From: Caldicoprobacter algeriensis
GTDB lineage: Bacteria; Bacillota; Clostridia; Caldicoprobacterales; Caldicoprobacteraceae
Assembly (NCBI RefSeq): GCF_023838525.1
Contig: NZ_JAHUQD010000001.1
Coordinates: 62,001-126,000, forward strand
DNA: 64,000 nt
Direction: 5' to 3'
Position numbers and translations under genes: made by a program. Position 1 is the stretch's first letter, and the number at the start of each line of letters is the position of its first letter. The notes below the pieces were generated by a model. It saw only the letters and a program-made list of their open reading frames with translations, searched no databases and had not been told where the DNA came from. Shown one piece after another: positions 35,055 through 44,478 of this stretch.

Positions 35055-36347
35055 ATGAGAAAACGTTTAGCTTTGGCATCAGCGTTTATATTTATGCTGG
35101 GACTGGCAATACCTGGTTTTGCCCAGGAAGATGAAGTCGTTTCTTATGCTGATAAAGCGGGGATAACACCCGACAGCATCTTTTATCCCGTTGATGTTGC
35201 GCTGGATAATCTAAAAGTCTTCTTCACAATAGGAGACGAAAACAAGGCAGTTGCAGTTACTGATGTCGCCGAAGAAAGGCTTGGTGAAAGCGAGGTCATG
35301 CTTGAAAAAGGCGACGAAGAAAAAGCATTGGAGCTTGTAGAAGAATACAGCCAAAAAATGGAGCAGGCATATCAAATATTAGAAAAGGTAGCACAAGAAA
35401 ATCTAGAAAACGAAAATAAAGTTGAATCTAGTGACAAAAACACTTCCAACGAGGCAGATCAAAATGAACAGCAGGATGCACAAAATACCGATACCAAACA
35501 AAACACAGAAAGCAGTGAAACAGAACAAAGCTCCCAGGAAGAGGGATTAGAAAACCAAGATAGCCAACAAACTCCAGACGAAGAAGGCAACAGCAATACG
35601 GATATTCCTGAGGACGGTTCTACAAATAATGAAAACAATGAGCCAAATACCATAGAAGTAAGGCTGAGGCTGAGGCAGGAAAACGGCATAAGGGTTTTAA
35701 ACGCTATAAAGGATAAACTGCCGGAACAGGCCAGGGAAAGAATAGAAAAAGTAATAGAAATGCAGACGCAAAAGAAAGAAGCTGTAGCCAAAATGGTAGA
35801 AGCAAGGCACAGATACAATACCGCCAAGCAGGAACTTAAAAAAGCAGAGGTTCAGCTCAAAAAAGCCATGAAAACTGGAGACCAAGAAAAAATTGCGGAA
35901 GCGCAAAAGCTGGTCGAAGAGAAGCAGGCTGTTCAACTCCAAGCTAAAGAACAGCTAAACGATGCAATAACGCAAAAGAAAGCAGCTGTAAGGAACAGGG
36001 TCCGCAACCAAAACAATCAGGATAACGAAGAGGAAAACCAGGAAAACAATGACGCAGCAGATGAAACCGACCAACAACAGCCCCTTGATGAAGATGCTAA
36101 CAGGGAGGAAAATAATGAAAATGAGGAAATAAACGCACAGCAGCCTGTCCAGGAAGTTGAAGAAGAGAATATTGATGATGGTAATAATGCTCAAAACAGC
36201 CAAAACGATAAAATAAAAGACGAAAATAATGATGGACAGGGTAACAATAACACCCAAAAAGCAGAAAATATCCAGAATACAGTAAAAACTATCAATTACA
36301 AAAACAGCAACAACAACGGAAGAGCTTTGGGACGCAAAAAACAGTAA
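35055..36347 (+). CDS. Secreted DUF5667-type protein with acidic repeats
   Basis: 430 residues. Signal peptide (MRKRLALASAFIFMLGLAIPGFA), then the DUF5667 domain (GITPDSIFYPVDVALDNLKVFF...KAVAVTDVAEERLGES), an acidic Gln/Asn/Glu/Ser-rich linker (about 115-200), a helical coiled-coil (about 205-315, KKAEVQLKKAMKTGDQEKIAEAQKLVEEKQAV) and a disordered acidic tail. Such proteins accompany SigI in several clostridia. Highly charged and probably extracellular or wall-associated; function unknown. Confidence 0.82.
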   Translation: MRKRLALASAFIFMLGLAIPGFAQEDEVVSYADKAGITPDSIFYPVDVALDNLKVFFTIGDENKAVAVTDVAEERLGESEVMLEKGDEEKALELVEEYSQKMEQAYQILEKVAQENLENENKVESSDKNTSNEADQNEQQDAQNTDTKQNTESSETEQSSQEEGLENQDSQQTPDEEGNSNTDIPEDGSTNNENNEPNTIEVRLRLRQENGIRVLNAIKDKLPEQARERIEKVIEMQTQKKEAVAKMVEARHRYNTAKQELKKAEVQLKKAMKTGDQEKIAEAQKLVEEKQAVQLQAKEQLNDAITQKKAAVRNRVRNQNNQDNEEENQENNDAADETDQQQPLDEDANREENNENEEINAQQPVQEVEEENIDDGNNAQNSQNDKIKDENNDGQGNNNTQKAENIQNTVKTINYKNSNNNGRALGRKKQ

Positions 36348-36439
36348 ACATTAAAAGTAACTCATACATAATTGTTAATATTTGGTAAAAAGTATTTATA
36401 AAAACAAGCGCTCTTTCTGGCAACGATAAAACTTGAGCC
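36348..36439. other. Spacer before the IS256-like remnant
   Basis: No terminator of quality is seen directly after the DUF5667 gene. It contains the motif CGCTCTTTCTGG, which recurs inverted inside the adjacent element. Confidence 0.3.
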
Positions 36440-37022
36440 GAGACTGTCCAAAGTTTTGTGTATGGATGAATGAAAGAGCTCCTTTCTGGATAAAATTAAC
36501 AACATAAAATCAGAAAGGAGCGTTTTATTATGAGTGTTCTACCAAAAGAATTGTTAAGAGAAATAATCAAGGAAAACAATTTTCAAACTTCTCAAGAGAT
36601 TATGAAATTCTTGAAGGACTCCTTTAAAGATATCCTTTCAAGAAATGCTGGAGGCAGAAATGGACGCAGAGATACCATAATTGGGACCAGGTACTGAATC
36701 AACTGTTGATAATGTACGGGAGCCGAATAGAAGATTATGTTATATGAGCAGTCGCTAAAACATTTTTAGAACAGTAAAAAATTGGTTTTTATGACAGAAG
36801 ACATTTGTAGAAAGTTTTTTGAAATTTTGCAGATGAAGGAGGAGGGCATACTACACCAATATAAAAAATTATCACCAAAAATATTCTATTTTATGCATAA
36901 AATACAAAGAAAAAGGTAACAATAGTAATGTACGAAAGATATTGTTACCAGGTTAAAGTGATACAACCAACAACACCAGAAAGGAGCCAAAAGCTCCCAT
37001 ACACAAAAATATTTACACTCCC
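36440..37022 (+). mobile_element. Deleted IS256-family element, 583 bp
   Basis: The left end (36440-36464, GAGACTGTCCAAAG...GTATG) and right end (36998-37022, read in reverse) match at most positions, with the inner TTTTGTGTATG identical. GCTCCTTTCTGG (36477-36488) recurs inverted at 36977-36988. Only the first part of the transposase remains. No clear 8-9 bp target duplication. Confidence 0.72.
36530..36697 (+). pseudogene. N-terminal fragment of IS256-family transposase
   Basis: ATG at 36530 after AGAAAGGAGCG. It reads MSVLPKELLREIIKENNF and TSQEIMKFLKDSFKDIL, then in the next frame QEMLEAEMDAE, the conserved N-terminal block of IS256 transposases (where H-LGY should follow). A frameshift near 36635 and loss of the whole DDE core make it inactive. 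Confidence 0.75.
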
Positions 37023-37056
37023 TATCTTTCCAAAACACGACGCTTTGATGAGGAAA

Positions 37057-37440
37057 TTATATAACACTTATATCCACAAGAGTATCGCCATTTTCTACTC
37101 GAACCAAAGGATATGATCTACACCGCCTTAACGCATCAACCAATCTCTTTATATCTCTGCTTTCTATTTTCTCCAAAATCTTGTATACCTTTTCCAAATT
37201 ATCATTTTGCTTATCCTTTGGAATAAGTCTAACTATTGCTTTGCCCAATGAAAAACCTGATTTAATCAAAAACAACGGTATCACTATAGGAAAACATCGT
37301 TCTCCATCCTTAATGTTGATCTTTAAAAAATGTCCCTTAGCAGTATTTACAGCTTCCCGATTCTTTTTCATCAAAGTAAAAGCCTCATTAAAATCAATTT
37401 GTCCTTTATCCAATTTCTCTAAAATCTCAATGTCATCCAT
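37057..37440 (-). CDS. SHOCT-like domain protein (third gene of DUF2089 module)
   Basis: 127 residues. A short helical segment ILEKLDKGQIDFNEAFTLMKK (about 5-25) is followed by a beta-rich segment (GHFLKINIKDGERCFPIVIPLFLIKSGFSLGKAIVRLI) similar in layout to the neighbouring 131-residue protein. The pattern resembles YvlB/LiaX N-terminal (SHOCT-like) proteins. Its stop is only 35 nt from the IS256-like element, so insertion may have trimmed its downstream region. Function unknown; a partner of the two upstream genes. Confidence 0.7.
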   Translation of the reverse strand: MDDIEILEKLDKGQIDFNEAFTLMKKNREAVNTAKGHFLKINIKDGERCFPIVIPLFLIKSGFSLGKAIVRLIPKDKQNDNLEKVYKILEKIESRDIKRLVDALRRCRSYPLVRVENGDTLVDISVI

Positions 37441-37479
37441 TTTCTATCATCCTCAAATAAACTTTTCTCAATTCAGACG

Positions 37480-37875
37480 TTATTCAACTACAACGCTTAC
37501 ATAAGTCTCATCATCTTCTATTTCGACAAGCTTTCCTTGTGCTCCATTTTTAATAGACTGTATAATCTCGTTAAAATCAATATTCTTTAAAGCTTCCAAT
37601 TTTGGCTCAAATTGTGCCCCAACCTGTGTCCCCAGTTTTAACCCCACCTCAATTAATGAGAGCGGAATATTTACATTCACTTTATTAGCCCCGTTTTCAA
37701 CCACTTTAACCCTCAAAAATTTCTCGTAATTCCCATTTGCGCTTGAATCATACTGTGTTAGACCTGTGTTTTCTGGCTCAATCATATCAATAAGTTTTTC
37801 GGCCTCCTCTGCAGTAATCTTCTTCTCCTCTACCATCTTTAAAATCTTTCTTATTTCTTCCTTCATCATGCCCAT
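37480..37875 (-). CDS. SHOCT-like domain protein (second gene of DUF2089 module)
   Basis: 131 residues. Helical SHOCT-like start IRKILKMVEEKKITAEEAEKLIDMIE (about 8-33), then a beta-rich half with FLRVKVVENGANKVNVNIPLSLIEVGLKLG. The second half aligns in style with the next gene (INIKDG...PLFLIKSGFSLG), so the two arose by duplication. Family members are often encoded after DUF2089-type regulators. It starts 17 nt after the DUF2089 gene. Confidence 0.78.
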   Translation of the reverse strand: MGMMKEEIRKILKMVEEKKITAEEAEKLIDMIEPENTGLTQYDSSANGNYEKFLRVKVVENGANKVNVNIPLSLIEVGLKLGTQVGAQFEPKLEALKNIDFNEIIQSIKNGAQGKLVEIEDDETYVSVVVE

Positions 37876-37892
37876 CCCATCCTTTTATTAAT

Positions 37893-38270
37893 TTATTTAC
37901 TGTTCTCCTTCATCATCTTTATTGCCTCTTCGTAGGTAATCACCCCTTGGCTCAGTAGCTCCAAAACCTCTCTTTTGCTGGTCTGCTTTTTTTCATTGCC
38001 ACCAACATCGTAGCCCAGACTACAAATAACATCATCAAGTTTGCTACGAACAGTTGGGTATGAAATGTTAAGTTCCTTCTCTACTTCCTTGATGTTCCCC
38101 CTGCATTTTAGAAATACCTCGATGAAATATTTCTGCTCAGGTGTTAAATAGCTGAACTTATCTAGTTTAAAATGCCCTTTATATGTTGTGTCACACCGGC
38201 AACAATGCAACTCTGTTACTTCTAACTTGGTACCACACACTGCGCATATTGTTATGATATTGTTTTGCAA
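37893..38270 (-). CDS. DUF2089-family zinc-ribbon/HTH regulator
   Basis: 125 residues. Zinc-ribbon pairs CAVCGTKL and CCRCDTTY (about 9-28), then a helix-turn-helix-like core SYLTPEQKYFIEVFLKCRGNIKEVEKELNISYPTVRSKLDDVICSLGY, and a C-terminal helix motif VLELLSQGVITYEEAIKMMKENS that resembles the SHOCT-like motif of the two following genes. DUF2089 proteins are thought to be DNA-binding regulators. First gene of a three-gene operon. Confidence 0.85.
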   Translation of the reverse strand: MQNNIITICAVCGTKLEVTELHCCRCDTTYKGHFKLDKFSYLTPEQKYFIEVFLKCRGNIKEVEKELNISYPTVRSKLDDVICSLGYDVGGNEKKQTSKREVLELLSQGVITYEEAIKMMKENSK

Positions 38271-38640
38271 CTGCTAATCCCCCTACAAGTAAAATTCTTA
38301 TATTACTATCCAATTACCATTATATCACCAAAATTAATTTTTTCAATATGTTTTTTAATAATTTTAATTTTTTCTCGTGTTAATTTTATAAAGTTTAATA
38401 TTTTTATTAATTTTTTGTTTCAGACCGTACTATCTCGCTAATAACCCCCTAGAAAGTTAAAAACTTGAACTTGATGTGCAATCTCACTTTTCATCTAGAA
38501 ACTTCTTTGCTAAAGTATTCATTTATAAAAGTACTCGATATGTCGCGGAACAGCAAGAACCAGCCTTAGAGATGCTATTAGCTGGAAAATTAAGCGTGGT
38601 TTCAAAGGGAAACATCAGGTATGTACCCATCGTCTAGGTA
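38271..38640. other. AT-rich spacer with TTAATTTT repeats
   Basis: Between about 38330 and 38418 the motif TTAATTTT or TTTAATTTT occurs four times, upstream of the DUF2089 gene, and may be its operator array or simple AT-rich promoter DNA. From 38500 to 38640 nothing recognisable is seen apart from an open frame of about 35 codons with no start context. Confidence 0.35.
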
Positions 38641-38691
38641 AATAAAATTAGCGCCTGTACATTTTGGGTTTCATAAACAAATGTACAGGCG
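38641..38691 (-). terminator. Terminator after the GH3 gene
   Basis: CGCCTGTACATTT and its complement (minus strand) form an 11-12 bp stem with a 17-nt loop, followed by CTAATTTTATTT. Confidence 0.65.
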
Positions 38692-38727
38692 TTACATTTA
38701 CCAGTCACAAAAGTTTACATAAAGATT

Positions 38728-41082
38728 TTAATCGTTCACCGTTACCTTTGTAGTAAACTTCTTGTTATTCCCAATGACCAGCTTCTCTCCTACAAGATTG
38801 AACTGCCCTGTAGCCCTTATATCTTCGGAGGAACTACCAACATACACATCAACCTTACCCGGTTCCACTACGAAATCCATGTTCTCATCATAAAATCCCA
38901 GCAAAGCAATTGGCAGTTCAAATACAACGGTTTTCGTTTGACCAGGCTCAAGATTGACGCGCTTAAATCCCTTAAGCTCCTTCACGGGCCTGGTCACATT
39001 TTGTGCCGGAACGTGGACATACAGCTGTACCACCTCATCCCCTGCCATTTTACCCGTGTTGGTCACATCCACCTGTATGCGGACCTCACCGCTTACACCA
39101 ACATCCTGAGGTGTTATCTGCAGGTTACTGTACTCAAAAGTGGTATAGCTCAATCCATAACCAAATGGATACAGGGGTTTTGTGCTGCACTCTACATAGT
39201 CACCCAGCCAGTGAGAGCGTCCACCCGAAGGCTTATGGGCATAGTATACCGGCACCTGTCCTACCGTGCGCGGAAAACTAATCGGTAGCTTGCCACCCGG
39301 GTTGTAATCGCCAAACAGCACATCCGCGACTGCTCGACCACCCTCCTCACCAGGGAGCCATACTTCAACTATCGCAGGAACATTCTCATGGAGCCAGGTG
39401 ATCGAAAGCGGTCTCGCATTGACCAGTACAACTACCACCGGTGTCCCAGTAGCATGTACCGCCTTTATAAGCTCTTCCTGTTTGCCTGTTAAATTCAAGT
39501 CAGCTCTGTCTCTGGCTTCACCGGATGTACATCCACGTAAAAGACCGGACCTGTCGCCAACAACCACAACAGCGACATCAGCTTTCTTAGCCGCTTCAAC
39601 AGCCTCAACAAAACCGCTGGTATCGTCGCCTAGTACATCACAACCCTTTGCATACAGAACCTCAGTATTTTCAGACACTTTCTCTTTTATCCCATCCAAT
39701 ATACTGACCATTGGCACAAATAGTTCTTTGTCAGCCAAATCAACACGCTGCGGTCTTGCTGTATCAAAAGCATCAGCCATGTTTTGCAATGTCTCAATAT
39801 GGCAGGGGTAAGCATAGTCCCCTATCATATGGCGAATATTGTGGGCATTGGGGCCAATAACTGCTATTGAACGCAGATCTTTACTTAACGGTAAGAGATT
39901 ATTCTCATTCTTCAATAAAACTATTGACTCTTGCGCCACTTTTCGCGCAAGCTGACGCTGCTCCGGAATATCAAACACCGCTTTAGTCTTAGAAGGCTCG
40001 ACGTACGGATTCTCGAATAATCCCAACCTGAACTTGTGCTCTAAAATTCGTGCCACAACCCTATTAATAACTTCTTCAGAGACAATACCCCGTTCAACTG
40101 CAGTCTTCAAAGGCAAGCCATAGCAATCGGTGCTTGGAAGCTCTATATCCACTCCCGCTTCAATCGCTTTTTTAGCCGCCAATACCTTATCTGGATTAAG
40201 CTTATGATATTCATATAACATGTTGATAGCAAAATAATCGGAAACTACTAAACCTTCAAACCCCCATTCATCGCGCAATATATCCTTTAGCAATCGGCTT
40301 GAAGCGTGACATGGTATTCCATCTATTTCATGATAAGCCGGCATGATTGAAGCCAGCTTGGCTTCTTTGACAGCTGCTTCAAAAGCAAACAAATATACTT
40401 CGCGCAATTCTCGTTCTGGAATATGCGCTGGTGCCCAATTCATCCCGCCTTCTGACATTCCATAGCCCACAAAATGTTTCCCCGTAGCTATAATGCCATC
40501 ATGCAAACCATTCCCCTGCAGGCCATTAATATACGCAATACCCATTTGAGCCACCAGATAAGGGTCCTCTCCAAAAGTCTCCTCTGTTCTACCCCATCTG
40601 GGGTCCCGCGTCACATCCAGCAATGGCGCCAAAGCTTGATGTGCCCCTGCTGCTTTCATCTGCGTCCTTATCACTTCTCCTATCGCCTTTGCCAGTTCAG
40701 GGTTCCACGTACTTGCTACACCGATTGTTTGAGGAAAACAGGTAGCTCCCTTTGCCATAAAACCGCTGCACGACTCTTCATGTACAATGGCCGGTATTCC
40801 AAGGCGGGTATTTTCTATTAGATATTTCTGGATCTCATTTGCTATTTGGGCGCATGACTCAGGGTCCAAATTGCTGGCCCCCGCAATACGCGTAATCTGA
40901 CCAATACCATGTCCGATTTTGGAAGCAGCTTTATCGGGCGAAAATTTTGTATCATCCAGCACTTCATATACCCATACAGCACTTAGTTGGGCTATTTTCT
41001 CATCCAATGTCATCCGCGAAAGCAGATCCTCAACCCGCTTTTCAATCGACTGGTTTTTATCCTTATACAGAGCTTCAGCCAT
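38728..41082 (-). CDS. Glycoside hydrolase family 3 beta-glucosidase/xylosidase
   Basis: 784 residues, no signal peptide, so cytoplasmic. The (beta/alpha)8 domain carries LAPLLDVTRDPRWGRTEETFGEDP, GKHFVGYG (K202-H203) and the nucleophile Asp282 in GLVVSDYFAIN. A second alpha/beta sandwich follows (about 390-610) and a C-terminal fibronectin III-like domain (about 665-745). With xylA next to it, hydrolysis of imported xylo-oligosaccharides is the likely job, but GH3 specificity cannot be read from sequence. GGGAGGGAC precedes the ATG. Confidence 0.93.
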   Translation of the reverse strand: MAEALYKDKNQSIEKRVEDLLSRMTLDEKIAQLSAVWVYEVLDDTKFSPDKAASKIGHGIGQITRIAGASNLDPESCAQIANEIQKYLIENTRLGIPAIVHEESCSGFMAKGATCFPQTIGVASTWNPELAKAIGEVIRTQMKAAGAHQALAPLLDVTRDPRWGRTEETFGEDPYLVAQMGIAYINGLQGNGLHDGIIATGKHFVGYGMSEGGMNWAPAHIPERELREVYLFAFEAAVKEAKLASIMPAYHEIDGIPCHASSRLLKDILRDEWGFEGLVVSDYFAINMLYEYHKLNPDKVLAAKKAIEAGVDIELPSTDCYGLPLKTAVERGIVSEEVINRVVARILEHKFRLGLFENPYVEPSKTKAVFDIPEQRQLARKVAQESIVLLKNENNLLPLSKDLRSIAVIGPNAHNIRHMIGDYAYPCHIETLQNMADAFDTARPQRVDLADKELFVPMVSILDGIKEKVSENTEVLYAKGCDVLGDDTSGFVEAVEAAKKADVAVVVVGDRSGLLRGCTSGEARDRADLNLTGKQEELIKAVHATGTPVVVVLVNARPLSITWLHENVPAIVEVWLPGEEGGRAVADVLFGDYNPGGKLPISFPRTVGQVPVYYAHKPSGGRSHWLGDYVECSTKPLYPFGYGLSYTTFEYSNLQITPQDVGVSGEVRIQVDVTNTGKMAGDEVVQLYVHVPAQNVTRPVKELKGFKRVNLEPGQTKTVVFELPIALLGFYDENMDFVVEPGKVDVYVGSSSEDIRATGQFNLVGEKLVIGNNKKFTTKVTVND

Positions 41083-41145
41083 CCCAGTCCCTCCCTCATT
41101 TTGATTACACTACAACGCATCTGCCCTTCTTTGCATTATCCAAAA

Positions 41146-42462
41146 TCATTTGACATTAAACAAATATTCATTAATCAACGTCTTTATCACTTCTTGTCTT
41201 CCGGAGCGGTTTTTAATTACGGGATTTTGCATTGCATACTGTTCTAACGTCCTGAAATTGGCTTTTCCGCTGACAATATCCAGGCCGATACCGCTCTTGT
41301 AACTGCTGTAGCGCTCTTCTATAAACTTGTCTATCACCTTATCCTCGATCAGCTTTGCCGCAACCTTTAAACCTATGGCATAGGCATCCATGCCTGCGAT
41401 GTGGCCATAGAACAGATCCTCGGGTTCAAAGGATCCACGCCTTACCTTAGCATCAAAATTGACACCACCAGTTGTAAACCCACCTGCCTTTAGTATCTCA
41501 TACATTGCCAGGGTGGTCATATAAAGATCAGTGGGGAACTCATCGGTATCCCAGCCTAAAAGCAGATCCCCTTGGTTTGCATCAATAGAACCCAGCATAC
41601 CGTATATGCTTGCGACCCTTAACTCGTGCTCAAAGGTGTGTCCAGCCAGCGTAGCGTGATTTGCCTCAATGTTCAGTTTGAAATAATCCTTCAGGCCGTA
41701 ATGCTGCAGAAATGCAATGGTTGTAGCCGCATCAAAGTCATACTGATGCTTTGTGGGTTCTTTGGGTTTGGGCTCAATCAAAAACTGCCCTTTAAAGCCG
41801 ATTTCCTTGGCATAGTCAACCGCCATATGCAAGAACCTAGCCAGATTGTCAAGCTCCAATTTCATGTCTGTATTCAAAAGCGTTTCATATCCTTCTCTGC
41901 CACCCCAGAATACGAAGTTTTCAGCCCCCAGCTCTACAGCAATTTCAAGGCTTTTCTTAACCTGAGCCGCCGCATATGCAAACACATCGGCATTACAAGA
42001 TGTAGCAGCCCCATGTACATATCTGGGATGACTGAATAGATTGGCTGTATTCCACAAAAGCCTAACTTTGCTCGTCTTCATATACTCTTTTATCATAGAT
42101 ACTATTACATCCAAATTCTTATTGGTTTCCGCTAGGGTATCACCTTCGGGAGCAATATCGCGATCATGGAAACAGAAAAACGGAACATTTAGCTTTTCGA
42201 AAAACTCAAAAGCCGCTTCCACTCTAGCCTTGGCCAAATCCATACCTGTATACTTGTCCCAGGGACGAATCATGTTCTTTTCCCCGAATGGATCCGCGCC
42301 GCTACCGGTAAAAGTATGCCAGTAAGCCACCGCAAATCTCAAATGTTCTTCCATCGTTTTCCCCATAATAACTTCGGAAGGATTATAATGCTTAAATGCG
42401 AGAGGATTCTTAGAATCAGGGCCTTCATAAGTAATAGGCTTGATATTCTCAAAATAAGCCAT
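41146..42462 (-). CDS. xylA: Xylose isomerase
   Basis: 438 residues, the length of class II xylose isomerases. Converts D-xylose to D-xylulose. Key segments: [12 protein letters not shown], the catalytic His in [42 protein letters not shown], metal-binding [18 protein letters not shown] and [10 protein letters not shown]. It precedes the GH3 gene by 63 nt and is probably co-transcribed with it. No xylB or XylR gene is in the window. Confidence 0.97.
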   Translation of the reverse strand: MAYFENIKPITYEGPDSKNPLAFKHYNPSEVIMGKTMEEHLRFAVAYWHTFTGSGADPFGEKNMIRPWDKYTGMDLAKARVEAAFEFFEKLNVPFFCFHDRDIAPEGDTLAETNKNLDVIVSMIKEYMKTSKVRLLWNTANLFSHPRYVHGAATSCNADVFAYAAAQVKKSLEIAVELGAENFVFWGGREGYETLLNTDMKLELDNLARFLHMAVDYAKEIGFKGQFLIEPKPKEPTKHQYDFDAATTIAFLQHYGLKDYFKLNIEANHATLAGHTFEHELRVASIYGMLGSIDANQGDLLLGWDTDEFPTDLYMTTLAMYEILKAGGFTTGGVNFDAKVRRGSFEPEDLFYGHIAGMDAYAIGLKVAAKLIEDKVIDKFIEERYSSYKSGIGLDIVSGKANFRTLEQYAMQNPVIKNRSGRQEVIKTLINEYLFNVK

Positions 42463-42505
42463 AAGTGTACACTCCCTTCATATTCGTTTGTTTACTCTAC
42501 AAATT

Positions 42506-42548
42506 ATGTTATTATATTAAATAATATTGGTCAATACGAAAATAACAT
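42506..42548. promoter_or_regulatory. Inverted repeat upstream of xylA
   Basis: ATGTTATT (42506-42513) and AATAACAT (42541-42548) are exact complements 27 nt apart, with a TTGACC on the minus strand between them. Possible operator or looping site; it does not match the B. subtilis XylR box as I know it. Confidence 0.3.
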
Positions 42549-42637
42549 TAATCAACCTCAATACAAAAAATTGTGTCGTTTAAGCTATACTCAATCCCAA
42601 AATTTGTATATATTGCACAAAAGCCTGCTTTATATTG

Positions 42638-42674
42638 AAAAAGGAGCCCCTGCCATAGATCTAGTAGGGGCTCC
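42638..42674 (-). terminator. Terminator of the hydrogenase operon
   Basis: On the minus strand AGGAGCCCCTAC pairs with GGGGCTCC, followed by TTTTTC. It lies 31 nt after the hydA stop. Confidence 0.85.
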
Positions 42675-42704
42675 TTTACTGGCTCAGTCCGTTTTATTAG
42701 ATTA

Positions 42705-44447
42705 TTATAAATACTTCTTTCTCGGCACATAGTGGGTATGCAACAGCTGGTGGGCTTTATGGCTATTGGGCTGGCCTAGATACTCCTCATACAACCTCTT
42801 AACCGATGGATTTTCATGTGACCTCCTGAGCGGCAGATTCCTGTCTTCCTGATAGATGGCAGCCGCCCTTACCTGCCTGGGATCCACATCCATCCTGTCC
42901 TTGGCCTTGACTATTGGCTGACCGCCTCCGTTGACGCATCCACCAGGGCATCCCATTATTTCGATAAAGTGATATTCCTTCTCACCAGATTTTACCTTTT
43001 CAAGAAGCGCTTTTGCGTTGGCAGTGCCATGGGCTACCGCTGCTTTTATGGTCATATCTCTCAAAGAAATCTCCGCTTCTTTTACCCCTTCCAGCCCTCG
43101 TACTTCCGTTATTTCGATGTTGTCCAACGGCTTGCCGGTTACAATCTCAGCCACCGTCCTTAAGGCCGCCTCCATCACGCCACCGGTTGCACCAAATATG
43201 ACGCCGGCACCGGTGGAATCGCCAAAGAAGGGATCATACTCCTCATCCGGGAGATTTACAAAATCTATGCCTGCCTGTTTGATCATCCGTGCCAGCTCTC
43301 TGGTGGTCAGCACAACATCGACATCGGGATAACCTGTAGCGCTGAGCTCGGGACGCGTGGCTTCAAACTTCTTGGCGGTACACGGCATCACCGAAACCAC
43401 AAATATCTTCGAAGGATCAATGCCGTTCTTCTCGGCGTAATAGGACTTGATCAAAGCACCCACCATTTCATGAGGGGATTTGCAGGTTGACAGATTATCC
43501 AGAAACTCTGGGAAATAGTGCTCGCAGTATTTGACCCAACCTGGGCTGCAGGAAGTGATCAAAGGAAGCCTGCCGCCGTTTTTGATCCTATTGAGCAGCT
43601 CGGTCCCCTCTTCCATTATAGTCAGGTCGGCTCCAAAATCGGTATCAAACACTTTATCGAATCCCAATCGCCTGAGTGCCGCTACCATTTTACCCTTTAC
43701 GATGGTGCCCATCTCCATGCCAAACTCTTCGCCCAGGGCCACGCGCACCGCCGGTGCCGTCTGTACCACCACAAATAGGTCGGGGTTGTTGAGCGCATCC
43801 CACACCCTCTCGGTGTCATCCTTTTCCCTGAGAGCACCGACGGGACAAGCTTCAATACACTGACCGCAATATATACAGGGCACATCCCTGAGGCTCATGC
43901 CAAATACCGGCGAGATGATTGTGTCGAAGCCTCTCTCGCTTACCCCGATTACGCCTATGCCCTGCACATTTCGACACACCGATACGCAGCGGCGGCACAA
44001 TATGCACTTGTTGGGGTCCCGCACTATTGAAGGCGAAAAATCATCCAAGGGATAATTGATGCGCTCTCCCTCAAATCGTATCTCATTGACGCCCAGCTTT
44101 TGCGCCAGCTCCTGAAGCTCACAGTTCTGGTTGCGCACGCATGTTAAACAGTTCCGGTCATGATTGGATAAAATGAGCTCCAGGTTCACCCTTCTGGCTT
44201 CGCGGACAGCTGGCGTGTTCGTTCTTATCTCCATCCCATCAGATACGGGATAGACACAGGCGGCCTGTAGGGCCCTGGCTCCCTTCACTTCTACAACGCA
44301 CATCCTGCACGCTCCGATTTCATTTATCCCCTTCAAATAACACAAGGTGGGTATATCTATATTGGCAAGACGGGCAGCTTCCAGGACAGTGCTCCCTTCT
44401 GGAACCTCCACCTGGATACCGTCTATAGTAACTTTGACCATTCCCAT
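42705..44447 (-). CDS. hydA: NAD-linked [FeFe] hydrogenase catalytic subunit HydA
   Basis: 580 residues from the ATG at 44447 (AAAGGGAG 8 nt upstream); the frame extends 8 codons further. Order: [2Fe-2S] plant-ferredoxin domain (CYLKGINEIGACRMC), His-ligated [4Fe-4S] motif (HDRNCLTC...C), two [4Fe-4S] (CILCRRCVSVC, CIYCGQCIEAC) and the H-cluster domain with L1 TSCSPGW (about 298), L2 MPCTAKK (about 354) and L3 EIMGCPGGCVNGGGQP (about 496). The domain order is that of bifurcating group A hydrogenases that couple NADH and reduced ferredoxin to H2. Last gene of the operon. Confidence 0.95.
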   Translation of the reverse strand: MGMVKVTIDGIQVEVPEGSTVLEAARLANIDIPTLCYLKGINEIGACRMCVVEVKGARALQAACVYPVSDGMEIRTNTPAVREARRVNLELILSNHDRNCLTCVRNQNCELQELAQKLGVNEIRFEGERINYPLDDFSPSIVRDPNKCILCRRCVSVCRNVQGIGVIGVSERGFDTIISPVFGMSLRDVPCIYCGQCIEACPVGALREKDDTERVWDALNNPDLFVVVQTAPAVRVALGEEFGMEMGTIVKGKMVAALRRLGFDKVFDTDFGADLTIMEEGTELLNRIKNGGRLPLITSCSPGWVKYCEHYFPEFLDNLSTCKSPHEMVGALIKSYYAEKNGIDPSKIFVVSVMPCTAKKFEATRPELSATGYPDVDVVLTTRELARMIKQAGIDFVNLPDEEYDPFFGDSTGAGVIFGATGGVMEAALRTVAEIVTGKPLDNIEITEVRGLEGVKEAEISLRDMTIKAAVAHGTANAKALLEKVKSGEKEYHFIEIMGCPGGCVNGGGQPIVKAKDRMDVDPRQVRAAAIYQEDRNLPLRRSHENPSVKRLYEEYLGQPNSHKAHQLLHTHYVPRKKYL

Positions 44448-44478
44448 GACTCTCACTCCCTTTCTCCTCAAAATGCGC

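Noticed and set aside
36928-37116. 62-codon plus-strand frame at the end of the IS256-like remnant
   Set aside because: It crosses the right terminal repeat and runs into antisense of the SHOCT-like gene; no recognisable protein.
42705-44447. Considering HydA as a monomeric ferredoxin hydrogenase
   Set aside because: Domain order and the adjacent hydB and hydC genes indicate a multimeric NAD-linked enzyme.
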